Source: Alkalicoccus urumqiensis
GTDB lineage: Bacteria > Bacillota > Bacilli > Bacillales > Salisediminibacteriaceae
Direction: 5' to 3'
Assembly: GCF_002993335.1 (NCBI RefSeq)
Contig: NZ_PVNS01000007.1
Span: forward strand, 1 to 64,000
DNA length: 64,000 nucleotides
The notes under the pieces were generated by a model. That model was not told the DNA's origin, did no database searches, and worked only from the letters and a program-made list of their open reading frames with translations. A program made the translations under genes and the position numbers. Positions 43,172-51,382 of this stretch are shown in pieces. Every line of letters starts with the position of its first letter. The stretch's first letter is position 1.

Positions 43172-45562
43172 TTAGTTACGAAGCGGCTTTCCTTTTGAAA
43201 GCATATGCTGCATCCGCTGCTGTGTTTTTGGTTCGCCGATCAGGCTGAGAAATGCTTCCCGCTCCAGGTCGAGAAGGTACTGTTCGTCGACTTCCGTCTT
43301 GTACGGGACGCGTCCTCCTGCCAGAACAAATGCCAGCTTTTCCGCAATTTTTAAATCGTGGTCACTGACCATTCCTCCGAATTTCATCGTTTTTGCTCCG
43401 AGAAGCATCGCGGCATAGCCGCGCTCACCGACGACCGGAATACGGGACCGTTTCGGTGCCCGGTAGCCCTGGGCATCCAGGTGAAGCACCTGCTGCTTGG
43501 CATCATGAAGCAGGTGGTCGTCGTTGATGCTGATGTGATCCTGTGGACGGATAAATCCGAGTTTCTGTGCCTCGTGTGCACTCGTGCTCACCTGTGCCAT
43601 CGCAATCGTTTCAAACGTCAGGTTGGCTGCTTTCATCAGGTCGACGTCCATTCCTTCCGGGATCCGCTCCACGTGGCGGAGGTACAGCTCTTTGTTTCCG
43701 CCGCCTCCGGGAATCAGTCCGACACCTGTCTCCACGAGGCCCATGTACGTTTCCATGGAAGCCTGAAGCCCCGCGGAAGGAAGAGATACTTCCGTCCCGC
43801 CTCCGAGCGTCATCTGGAACGGTGCCGTGACGACTGGTTTCTCTGAATAGCGGATCGCTGCCATCGACTGCTGGAACTGGCGGACGACAAGGTCAATTTC
43901 CGGGAAGTTCATATCCTGTGCTTCCATAAGGAGCATCATCAGATTGGCTCCGACACAGAAATTTTTCCCCTGGTTGTTGATCACGAGTCCGCGGTAGTTC
44001 GTTTCTACCTCCGTAATGGACTTGTTGATCATCTGCATGACGTCCAGACCGATCGAGTTGTTCGGAGAGGTAAACTCCAGAACAGCCACATCATCGCCGA
44101 TATCGATCAGCGAGGCACCGGCATTTTTCATAATGACGCCTTCCGACTTTTTCACACTTTTCAAGTTGATGACTTTCTCATTAACCGGCGCTTTAACGTA
44201 GGCGCCGTCATGATAGTATTCGCCGAAGCCCTGATAGAAGTGGGTGAAGCCTTTTTCAAGCATCGTTTCCACCCAGTCCGGAAGGATGTCTCCTTCTTTC
44301 TTCATGCGTGCTGCTGCTTTTTCCACGCCGAGGGCATCCCACGTTTCAAACGGGCCCATTTCCCAGCCGAATCCCCATTTCATGGCCAGGTCGACATCCC
44401 GGATGGACTCTGCTGTTTCGTACGTTTTTTCTGCGCTGTAGAGAAGTGTCTTTTTCAATACATTCCAGACGAGCGTGCCGGCCCGGTCGTCGGCATACGC
44501 CAGAATCTGCAGCGCTTCTTTCTTGCTTTTTGCCTGTTTGCTCTGCTGCACCGATGCCGCTTTGAGCTTTGTCTTCGGTTCATATTCAAACGTTTCGTAA
44601 TTCAGCTGGTAGATCTCGCTTCCTTTTTCGCCTCTGCGCTTTTCGTAGAATCCGCGGCCGCTTTTGCTGCCGAGCCGGTTTTCCTCCACCATTTTTTTCA
44701 TGAAAGACGGCGGATCAAATACCTGCTGTTCGGCGCCGTCCACCTGATCGTAGACGTTTTTGGCCACATGCATGAACGTATCCAGCCCGACGACATCGAG
44801 CGTGCGGAATGTAGCGCTTTTCGGACGCCCCAGTGCAGGGCCGGTGACCGAATCCACTTCACCGACGCTGTAGCCGCCTTTGAGCATCTCCTGAACGGTG
44901 ACGAGAAGGCCGAATGTGCCGATACGGTTGGCAATGAAGTTTGGTGTATCCTTCGCGAGAACGACGCCTTTACCGAGAACATCCTCCCCGAACCGCTTCA
45001 TAAACTGGACCACGTCCGCATCGGTATGTTTCGTTGGAATCACTTCAAGCAGCTTCAAATAGCGCGGCGGATTGAAGAAGTGCGTGCCGAGAAAATGACG
45101 CTGGAAATCTTCGCTCCGTCCTTCTGCCATTGCTTCGATGGAGATGCCGGACGTATTGGACGTGACGAGCGAGCCGGGCTTCCGGTACTCCTCCACCTGG
45201 GCAAATACTTTCTTTTTCACTTCCAGGTTTTCCACAACGACTTCGATAATCCAGTCTGCCTCTTCCAGGCGGTGCAGGTCATCTTCCAGGTTGCCGGGCT
45301 CGATGAGATCCGCGTTCTCTTTTCTCGCAAGCGGCGCCGGCTTCTGTTTATGAAGCTGCTTTACGGCGCCTTCTGCGAGCGCATTGCGTGCCTTTTTCCG
45401 CTCCAGTACTGCGGTGGTGCCGGAAACTGCTTCATCCTGTGCGTCTTTCGGGACGATGTCGAGCAGAAGTACCGGAATGCCGATGTTTGCCAGGTGTGCG
45501 GCGATACCGGATCCCATAATACCGGAACCGATAACTGCTGCTTTTTTTATGTGTCGTGCCAT
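43172..45562 (-). CDS. fadN: Bifunctional 3-hydroxyacyl-CoA dehydrogenase / enoyl-CoA hydratase FadN
   Basis: This multifunctional beta-oxidation enzyme has 796 residues. The NAD-binding dehydrogenase domain comes first (V-I-G-S-G-I-M-G-S-G-I at residue 10). Its C-terminal dehydrogenase part follows, and an enoyl-CoA hydratase domain comes last, from about residue 490 (F-C-V-G-A-N-L-M; L-G-G-G-T-E). This order is reversed relative to E. coli FadB and is usual for Bacillus FadN. It is the first gene of the FadR-controlled operon. Confidence 0.95.
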   Translation of the reverse strand: MARHIKKAAVIGSGIMGSGIAAHLANIGIPVLLLDIVPKDAQDEAVSGTTAVLERKKARNALAEGAVKQLHKQKPAPLARKENADLIEPGNLEDDLHRLEEADWIIEVVVENLEVKKKVFAQVEEYRKPGSLVTSNTSGISIEAMAEGRSEDFQRHFLGTHFFNPPRYLKLLEVIPTKHTDADVVQFMKRFGEDVLGKGVVLAKDTPNFIANRIGTFGLLVTVQEMLKGGYSVGEVDSVTGPALGRPKSATFRTLDVVGLDTFMHVAKNVYDQVDGAEQQVFDPPSFMKKMVEENRLGSKSGRGFYEKRRGEKGSEIYQLNYETFEYEPKTKLKAASVQQSKQAKSKKEALQILAYADDRAGTLVWNVLKKTLLYSAEKTYETAESIRDVDLAMKWGFGWEMGPFETWDALGVEKAAARMKKEGDILPDWVETMLEKGFTHFYQGFGEYYHDGAYVKAPVNEKVINLKSVKKSEGVIMKNAGASLIDIGDDVAVLEFTSPNNSIGLDVMQMINKSITEVETNYRGLVINNQGKNFCVGANLMMLLMEAQDMNFPEIDLVVRQFQQSMAAIRYSEKPVVTAPFQMTLGGGTEVSLPSAGLQASMETYMGLVETGVGLIPGGGGNKELYLRHVERIPEGMDVDLMKAANLTFETIAMAQVSTSAHEAQKLGFIRPQDHISINDDHLLHDAKQQVLHLDAQGYRAPKRSRIPVVGERGYAAMLLGAKTMKFGGMVSDHDLKIAEKLAFVLAGGRVPYKTEVDEQYLLDLEREAFLSLIGEPKTQQRMQHMLSKGKPLRN

Positions 45563-45594
45563 GAGTTACCTCCTTCAGATCCTATCCGCTTTTT

Positions 45595-45612
45595 TGAATG
45601 AATACTCATTCA
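45595..45612. promoter_or_regulatory. FadR (YsiA) operator
   Basis: TGAATGAATACTCATTCA matches the B. subtilis FadR consensus TGAATGANTANTCATTCA. It lies between the promoter and the fadN start, so FadR would block the operon until long-chain acyl-CoA releases it. Confidence 0.88.
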
Positions 45613-45643
45613 TTTTTAAGCGAAAAAAATAGTTGGTATGTAT

Positions 45644-45672
45644 ATCTTAACCAACTCGGTATCATTCTGCAA
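45644..45672 (-). promoter_or_regulatory. Promoter of fadNAE
   Basis: There is a -35 TTGCAG at 45667-45672, a 17-nt spacer and a -10 TAAGAT at 45644-45649 on the minus strand. An inverted repeat GTTGGT / ACCAAC (45632-45655) spans the -10 box. Confidence 0.6.
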
Positions 45673-45776
45673 GCTTTTTTTGAAATCGCTTTCTTCTTTT
45701 GTCTGCCTTTACCGCTCTGCCTGCGCGCGGTAAAGTGAATGAAGCAGGAAATTGACGCAGAGAAGGAGATGACAAC

Positions 45777-47141
45777 ATGTTTCTTATTATCGATGCCGGC
45801 ACGACCGCCGTGAAAGGGGTACTGCTGTCCACGGACGGAAAACGTACAGCCTCTGCATCCGCATCCGTATCCACGTTCATGGAAGAGGGATTCGTGGAAC
45901 AGAGGCCTGAGGACTGGGAGACAGCCTGCGAGGCCGTTCTTGCGGAGCTCCACCAACAGAAGCCCGGACATCTCGCTTCGATCCATGCAGTGACGTTTAC
46001 CGGCCAGATGGAAGACGTCATTTTCCCGGCGGAAGGCCGTCCGGCTGTGTTGTATTCCGACCAGCGGGCAGAAAACGAAGCTGCCTTTCTTCGGGAGAAA
46101 GTTCCGGAAATCGAGCGGCAGGCAGGCAATCCTTTTTCGCCTTCAACGCCGGCGGCCAAACTGCTCTGGCTTCAGCTGAACGAGCCGGATCTTTCCGGAA
46201 CCGTCGTCTTCAGTTCCAAAGATCACCTTCTGTACCGCTGGACCGGACGCTTCGTGACGGATACGGTTACTGCCGCAACAACCGGGATGATGAACCTGGA
46301 CAAACGGGAATGGACCGCCGATGTTCTCGCGTCTATAGGGGTATCCCATTTTCACCTGCCGGAACTGCTGGAGCCGGATGAGAGGTGCGGGTACACGCAG
46401 CAAATTCCGTGGCTTCCAGACGGTGTGCCCGTCTACTGCGGCACAGGTGACGGAGGTAGTACAGCAGCAGGGGCCGGCGTCGTCTTTCCGGGGGATGCCT
46501 ATATGTACATCGGTACGACCGGCTGGACAGCGGCAGTCGTAGATAAAAGCGGGGCCAGCCAGGATCACTTTCTGCTGCCGTCTCCACTTCACCGCGGCCA
46601 GCTCCTGGCGGTAGTCCCCCTGTTTAACGGCGGTGCCGTATTCGACTGGCTTACGGAAACCTTCGCCCGCGGGGAGCGGGATAGAGCCGAAGCGTGGCTG
46701 GAACAGCTGCCGGCAGAGGAAGATGCGCTTTTTCACCCGGCGCTGTTTGGCGAACGCTATCCCGAACCGCTGCCCAGAGGATCGGGACGCTTTCATGGAA
46801 TCGGTCCGGAAAGCACCCCGGAAACGCTGTTCCGATCCGGCGTGGAGGGCCTCTGCTTTTCATTGTGCACGATCCTTGAAGAAGCAGCCCTCCCTGAAGG
46901 ACGGCCGCTTACGGTGATCGGTGGAGCTGGAAGCAGTTCCGGGTGGATGCAGTTTTTATCCACACTTTCCCGAAGAGAACTGTATATTCCGGAAGACAGC
47001 AGCTTTCTTCCCGCCCTTGGAGCAGCAGCCGCATCCGGACTCATTCCACCGCAGACTGCCGGCTCCTGCACGGTTTACACACCGGATCACGCTCACCTTT
47101 CCACACGGTACGAAGGATGGAAACGGGCGTTTCTGCCTTAA
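45777..47141 (+). CDS. FGGY-family carbohydrate kinase
   Basis: This enzyme phosphorylates a sugar or polyol, and the xylulokinase/gluconokinase group is nearest. The 454-residue protein has D-A-G-T-T-A-V-K near residue 6 (ATP-binding phosphate loop), the substrate-side T-G-Q-M-E-D region near residue 74, G-T-G-D-G-G near residue 222 and I-G-G-A-G-S-S near residue 380. It is shorter than the usual 490-520 residues. GAAGGAGATG precedes the ATG. No isomerase or sugar transporter is adjacent, so the substrate cannot be inferred. Its stop overlaps the convergent stop of the next gene by 4 bp. Confidence 0.86.
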   Translation: MFLIIDAGTTAVKGVLLSTDGKRTASASASVSTFMEEGFVEQRPEDWETACEAVLAELHQQKPGHLASIHAVTFTGQMEDVIFPAEGRPAVLYSDQRAENEAAFLREKVPEIERQAGNPFSPSTPAAKLLWLQLNEPDLSGTVVFSSKDHLLYRWTGRFVTDTVTAATTGMMNLDKREWTADVLASIGVSHFHLPELLEPDERCGYTQQIPWLPDGVPVYCGTGDGGSTAAGAGVVFPGDAYMYIGTTGWTAAVVDKSGASQDHFLLPSPLHRGQLLAVVPLFNGGAVFDWLTETFARGERDRAEAWLEQLPAEEDALFHPALFGERYPEPLPRGSGRFHGIGPESTPETLFRSGVEGLCFSLCTILEEAALPEGRPLTVIGGAGSSSGWMQFLSTLSRRELYIPEDSSFLPALGAAAASGLIPPQTAGSCTVYTPDHAHLSTRYEGWKRAFLP

Positions 47142-48277
47142 GCGTCGGGCAGATCCGCCTGCTTGAGCGCTTCCCGGCGCTCTTTTTTAATTTCCTGCTG
47201 CAGTGCTTTGCGTTCTTTTTTCGACAGCGGTGATTTTTTCCCCCTGCTCTTTAAAAACTGGTGAAGTTCATTCAAATCATTGATGACGCCGATTGAGCGC
47301 TGCCAGCGCTTATACTGTTTCCCCTGCTCTTTCCAGCTGCCACCGTAGACGTTCCCCATGAACTGATACATGTAGCGGAGTTTTTTGGACTGCTTCCGGA
47401 CATCATGAAGGGCGTCCCAGTCACCATCTTTATCAAACTGCCGGACGTACTGATCCAGGACCGCTTCCTCCTCTTCCAGTTTTTCCTGCTCATCCACGCG
47501 GTGCCTTGCTTCCGGGAGTTCTTCCTCGATCCAGCGGGACAGCGCCTGATGGAACGTTTCATTGACCAGCTGAGATAACTCTTCCTGCATGCCCGGGATC
47601 CGGCTGTACAGCTGTTCGCGGGAAAACACGGCGGCTTTTTCCCACGCCTCTCCTTCCCGTTCCTCCAGAAGTGCCGTCCGCACATCCGCTTCTCTTACAC
47701 GGCCGAGTTCAGTGTGGGCTTCCTTTAATGTTTTCAGAAGCGGGTGACTATTCTTCATGCCGAGAAATTTGAGCACTGCCCGGATCCGCCTTCCGGTCGT
47801 TCTTGCCTGATGTACTTCCTCCAGATCCTCTGCCTGAAGCGCTTTGTCCACGTGCCCTGCATACGCATCATACAGCCGGTGCAGCTCGTCTTTCCATGCT
47901 TCAGTCACCGACTGGTGCGCTCTCTTCTGACACGTCAGACAGAGCCACGTCTGCTCTACCGGAAACAAGCCATCCTTCCGGCCGCAGATAATACAGCTCT
48001 CATGGGCTTCCACAATGTAGAGCCGGTGCTCTCCCGGCACGATCATGAGCGGCGTTTCCCCAGTCCAGGACATCGCCTCCCGAACCGCCTTCGGAACGAG
48101 CATTCTGCCCTGTTCATCCAGAGAGAAGGCATTTTCCTCCTCTGTGGTCGTGATCACAATACTTCTCCGGAACGGGTCTTCCTCCATTTTCAGCCTTGCC
48201 GATAAAAACGGTACCTCCTCCCGGATCTCTTTCGGTATCAGCAGTCGTCCATTTTGATCAAGCGTTTTTTCCCCCAC
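47138..48277 (-). CDS. AbrB-AbrB-zinc knuckle-CHAD fusion protein
   Basis: The 379-residue protein has an unusual architecture. Two tandem SpoVT/AbrB-like swapped-hairpin motifs come first (residues 5-45 with L-D-Q-N-G-R-L-L-I-P-K; 51-92 with L-D-E-Q-G-R-M-L-V-P-K). A four-cysteine knuckle follows (C95-x2-C98 ... C113-x2-C116). The rest is a helical CHAD domain (about 125-345) with conserved basic patches H156-x-A-R and H291-D-V-R-K...K-L-R-Y. CHAD domains bind inorganic polyphosphate, and AbrB domains usually bind DNA. A polyphosphate-responsive DNA-binding protein is therefore a reasonable hypothesis. GTG 48277 follows AAAAGGAGGG. The C-terminus is Lys/Glu-rich. Confidence 0.8.
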   Translation of the reverse strand: MGEKTLDQNGRLLIPKEIREEVPFLSARLKMEEDPFRRSIVITTTEEENAFSLDEQGRMLVPKAVREAMSWTGETPLMIVPGEHRLYIVEAHESCIICGRKDGLFPVEQTWLCLTCQKRAHQSVTEAWKDELHRLYDAYAGHVDKALQAEDLEEVHQARTTGRRIRAVLKFLGMKNSHPLLKTLKEAHTELGRVREADVRTALLEEREGEAWEKAAVFSREQLYSRIPGMQEELSQLVNETFHQALSRWIEEELPEARHRVDEQEKLEEEEAVLDQYVRQFDKDGDWDALHDVRKQSKKLRYMYQFMGNVYGGSWKEQGKQYKRWQRSIGVINDLNELHQFLKSRGKKSPLSKKERKALQQEIKKERREALKQADLPDA

Positions 48278-48474
48278 AGCAGTCCCTCCTTTTACTTTCC
48301 GTACTTCCCCCGGACTGCGAAAAGAAAACACTGGGGGGGCTGAGCTGGGTTCGAAGCGGATGGCTGTCGTTTCTGTGATCAGACCGTCTGCAGTACGTGC
48401 ACCCTGCTGCCGGAGCGGGAGGATGATCTGAAGGAACTATTCGCATCCTGCGGCTATTTCAGCTACTGCAGAAA

Positions 48475-48518
48475 AAAGCCCTTTTCCCACCGGTACGTGC
48501 CGGTCTGGAAAAGGGCCT
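48475..48518 (-). terminator. Terminator of the stand-alone secY
   Basis: GCCCTTTTCC.GACCGGCAC with GT.CCGGT.GGAAAAGGGC, followed by TTTTTTC on the minus strand, lies about 25 bp after the secY stop. Confidence 0.85.
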
Positions 48519-48541
48519 TATGAAAAAGGTAATTCTATTAA

Positions 48542-49843
48542 TTAAGAGGAGCGCCGCATAAATCCGGAATAGCGGCGGTCAATCAGCTGACTTTCGATCC
48601 GCTTCATCGTATCCAGTGCGACACCGACGACGATGAGAAGACCCGTACCGCCGATCTGTACGCTCGGCGGAAGCCCCGCGAGTGTACCGAAGATGAGCGG
48701 CAGTATCGCTACAGTAGCGAGGAAAATCGAGCCGACGAACGTCAGACGGTATAAGAGGCGCGTCAGGTAATCCTGCGTCGCTTTCCCCGGACGTACGCCC
48801 GGTACGAATCCGTTCTGACGCTGCAGGTTCTGTGCCATCTGCTCCGGGTTCATCTGCACGAATGTGTAGAAGTAGGCAAAGGCAATGATCAGCCCTGCAT
48901 ACACGACCATACCGAGCGGGTTCGTGTAATCAAACGTCTGCACAACCCAGTTGGCAGCCGGACTGCCCTGACCGACGAAATTTGCCACCGTCGGCGGGAA
49001 AATAAAGAGCGACATGGCAAAGATAACCGGGATAACCCCTGCTGCGTTGACTTTGATCGGCAGGTGGGAAGACTGTCCGCCCGTGGCGCGTCCGCCTGCA
49101 GCAATCTGCTTCGCATACTGAACAGGAACTTTCCGCTCCGCCTGCTGCACGAAGATAACACCGACGACAACAGCCAGGATAGCAAGCAGAATCAACGCGA
49201 CGATAACCAGGTTAATGAACAGCTGCTCTCCTGCATCTGCAATGTAAATCGAGTACAGCTGGACGACACCGTTTGGAATACCGGCGGCAATACCAGCAAA
49301 GATTAAGAGGGAAATACCATTTCCGACACCCTTGGCCGTAATCTGCTCACCGAGCCAGAGCAGAAATGCTGTACCGGCTGTCAGTGTGATGGCGATGATC
49401 AAATACGTACCGACAGATGGGTTTGGCACGAGCCCCGGCATCAGATTGTTAAATCCGATGGACATACCGAGCGCCTGGACAAATGCAATACCAACCGTTC
49501 CGTAACGCGTTACGTTCGCCAGTTTTTTCCGGCCGGCATCGCCTTCACGCGCCCACTCCGCAAACTTCGGCACAACGTCCATGCGAAGGAGCTGGACGAT
49601 AATGGATGCGGTAATGTACGGCATAATGCCCGTCGCGAAGATGGAGAAGTTCTCCAGCGCCCCGCCTCCAAACGTATTCAAAAATCCAAGAGCGGCAAAA
49701 TTGTCAAAATTGATGGCGTCTGCTTCGACACCCGGTGCGGGCAGGTGTGCCCCGATCCGGAAAACGAACAGTACCGCCAGCGTAAAAAATATCTTGTTCC
49801 GCAGATCCCCGGCACGGAACATACCACGCAGTGCATTAAACAT
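48542..49843 (-). CDS. secY: Protein translocase subunit SecY (stand-alone copy)
   Basis: This is the pore subunit of the Sec translocon. The 433-residue protein has ten membrane helices and canonical features, including the N-terminal R-N-K-I-F-F-T-L, the plug-region G-G-A-L-E-N-F-S-I-F-A-T-G-I-M-P-Y-I-T-A-S-I-I and the C-terminal Y-S-G-F-M-R-R. It resembles housekeeping SecY rather than the divergent accessory SecY2. It is not among ribosomal protein genes. It has its own promoter (TTGATA-17-TATAGT) and terminator. ATG 49843 has AGGTGGAGAG upstream. It may be a second copy or a relocated primary gene. Confidence 0.93.
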   Translation of the reverse strand: MFNALRGMFRAGDLRNKIFFTLAVLFVFRIGAHLPAPGVEADAINFDNFAALGFLNTFGGGALENFSIFATGIMPYITASIIVQLLRMDVVPKFAEWAREGDAGRKKLANVTRYGTVGIAFVQALGMSIGFNNLMPGLVPNPSVGTYLIIAITLTAGTAFLLWLGEQITAKGVGNGISLLIFAGIAAGIPNGVVQLYSIYIADAGEQLFINLVIVALILLAILAVVVGVIFVQQAERKVPVQYAKQIAAGGRATGGQSSHLPIKVNAAGVIPVIFAMSLFIFPPTVANFVGQGSPAANWVVQTFDYTNPLGMVVYAGLIIAFAYFYTFVQMNPEQMAQNLQRQNGFVPGVRPGKATQDYLTRLLYRLTFVGSIFLATVAILPLIFGTLAGLPPSVQIGGTGLLIVVGVALDTMKRIESQLIDRRYSGFMRRSS

Positions 49844-49885
49844 ACTACTCTCCACCTCTGTTCATCTAAAAAAATCACTTTATCT

Positions 49886-49914
49886 ACTATATCAGCAGAT
49901 ACATCCCCTATCAA
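49886..49914 (-). promoter_or_regulatory. Promoter of secY
   Basis: There is a -35 TTGATA at 49909-49914, a 17-nt spacer and a -10 TATAGT at 49886-49891 on the minus strand, about 45 bp before the start codon. Confidence 0.75.
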
Positions 49915-50106
49915 ATGCTGAACGATTCTGAAATTACTGCCCTATTAGTCTATCATATCCGGGATTGCAGGGGATAGGTTTATTTCCTGATTCAGATGAT
50001 TTCTTTTTTAATGCTTCCGGAAAGACGCCGGAACCGTTTATCGGCAGCTTCATTTTTTCTTCATCTGACCGGCTGCCGTTGCTTAAAAAGAGGCTGGCTC
50101 CCCCTG

Positions 50107-50136
50107 ACAAAAAAAGCCCCCTGTAAAAGGGAGCTT
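50107..50136 (-). terminator. Terminator of the DsbA/FrnE-type gene
   Basis: AGC.CCCT..AGGG.GCT followed by TTTTTTT on the minus strand lies about 20 bp after the stop at 50157. A working terminator suggests the gene is still a functional unit. Confidence 0.8.
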
Positions 50137-50156
50137 TGTCAATCACAGCCTTCGTT

Positions 50157-50753
50157 TCAGGCACCTTCTTCATCGAGCGCTTCGGCGTAGGCTTCTTCGG
50201 GCTGCAGACCGGTCATCCGCTTCTCACCGATAATAAACGTCGGCACCGCCTGAATGCCTTCCTGATGCGCCCGCCGGATGGACGCCTGCCGGGCCTGGGA
50301 ATACGTACGCTCGGCCAGTGCCTTGGAGAAGTCCTCACCGTCAAAGCCGGCTGCCTCGGCATGCTTCCTTAGCACTTCGGAATCGCCGATATCTTCGCCG
50401 CCTTCGTAAAACGCACGGAAAACACGGTCTGCGTAATCATTTGCTTTGCCATTGTCCCGTTCTTTTGCAAATAAAAGCCCTTCGTGTGCGAGATGGGTGT
50501 GCGGCTGTGGATCTGTCATGTTCAGCTTCATCGTCACATTCAGCCTTTCAGCAAGCGGCAGCACGTTGTTGTGCCACGCCTTTTGAATGTAATCACTGTG
50601 CGGACTGAGTGTTTCATGCGGATACGGCCGCAGCTCAAATGGCAGCCATTCCAGTTCAACATCGCGTCCTTCCATTGCCCTAAACAGCGGAGCCTCCGCC
50701 AGATAGCAGAATGGTCAGACAAAATCACTGTAGATCTGCACGTGTACAGCCAT
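50157..50753 (-). CDS. DsbA/FrnE-family oxidoreductase with UGA at the catalytic Cys (candidate selenoprotein)
   Basis: The frame begins at ATG 50753 with a strong AAAAAGGAGA site 7 nt upstream. It reads M-A-V-H-V-Q-I-Y-S-D-F-V, then UGA (50715-50717), then P-F-C-Y-L-A-E, and runs without further stops for 198 codons. Relatives carry C-P-x-C here, so UGA replaces the first redox cysteine (position 13), leaving C16. The thioredoxin-fold cis-proline (A-V-P171-T-F) and the helical insert are intact, and length is normal for FrnE/DsbA-like proteins. If UGA were a stop, translation could only restart at an internal ATG (50675), losing the active site. The readings are selenocysteine (preferred), a recent nonsense mutation or a sequencing error. 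Confidence 0.72.
50680..50706 (-). promoter_or_regulatory. Candidate bacterial SECIS hairpin
   Basis: Downstream of the UGA, the mRNA can form GCGG-AGGCU-CCGC (50687-50699), extended by two G-U pairs and an AUC/UAG helix across an internal loop. The apical loop starts 19 nt after the UGA and contains GG. This fits general bacterial SECIS features (short upper stem, G among the first loop bases, 16-37 nt from UGA). Small GC-rich hairpins arise by chance, so confidence is limited. Confidence 0.4.
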
Positions 50754-50971
50754 GTTCATCTCTCCTTTTTAAGCAGGGTTTGTTCTACCACCGAGTATAT
50801 CAGACATGGGAAGAACGGCATACTCATCTGCTTTCCCCAGGAAAACGGCAGCCGCTTTATCCCGGAGCGTGAAATAAAAGCGCTTCCTGCCTGCTGCTGC
50901 AGCTGTATGCGTTCCGGCGCAGACCGAAGCGAGGAAGCCGAAGCTGCGGTGGAGTCTTACTTCTGAGCAGG

Positions 50972-51130
50972 TTTGTCTCATAACTGACGCTGCCGCTCTC
51001 ACAACTGCCCCTTCCAGTCTAACAACGAGACGGCCAATTCTCACTTCCCTGCCATAGTCTAACTTCTCCCGGTCCTATTCCAACTTCTCCGCCTAAAAAT
51101 CCCGCAGCGGACCGGCAGAATTCAACTTCT
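50972..51130 (+). repeat. Degenerate 21-bp tandem repeat
   Basis: At least six units of about 21 bp begin with TCTCAYAACTG, TCTAACAACG, TCTCACTTCC, TCTAACTTCTCC, TCCAACTTCTCC and TCAACTTCTCC. The common core is TC(T/C)(A/C)AC(T/A)(T/A)CT(C/G)CC. Unit lengths are mostly 21 bp (one is 19 bp), with one longer interruption. The array is not an open frame in phase on either strand. Confidence 0.55.
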
Positions 51131-51230
51131 CCATGCCGCGGCAGGCGGCTGAAAGCACGAGCGGAGCCGGCCTTAGGTTTACAGCAGTCTTCTGTCATGC
51201 GGCGCGGCTGCGCGAATCTGTGCTTTTTTT
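51130..51230 (+). repeat. Interspersed repeat, copy B (partner at 6143-6253)
   Basis: This matches the minus strand of 6143-6253. Shared segments are TCCATGCCGCG, GCGGCTGAAAGC, CGGAGCCGGCCTT and GGTTT, then CTTCTGTC and GTGCTT. The two copies lie about 45 kb apart in opposite orientation. Confidence 0.6.
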
Positions 51231-51382
51231 CGTAAAGGGGGGAACAGCTATAGCAGACCGGCTTTTCTTCGGAAAGGGTACGGCTCCAGGTGCAGCCACC
51301 CCCGCTGTCTTCTGCTTATGCATCAATGGTTCCAGCACCCTGCTTACAGTCAGCTGTCAGCCTTTACAGCCTTAGAAGGTAA

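Larger units (their letters stand above)
50754..51382. other. Repeat-rich intergenic region
   Basis: There is no convincing gene here. From about 50972 to 51130 the DNA is a degenerate tandem repeat, then comes a dispersed repeat copy (51130-51230). The remainder to 51382 is unremarkable GC-rich sequence without ribosome sites or recognisable coding. Confidence 0.55.

Noticed and set aside
44210-45601. 463-codon plus-strand frame opposite fadN
   Set aside because: It is a shadow of fadN, with no domain and no expression signals.
50157-50675. Annotating the DsbA/FrnE gene only from the internal ATG at 50675
   Set aside because: That start removes the active site and first beta strand and has no proper ribosome site. 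A complete N-terminus with a strong ribosome site lies upstream, in frame through one UGA.
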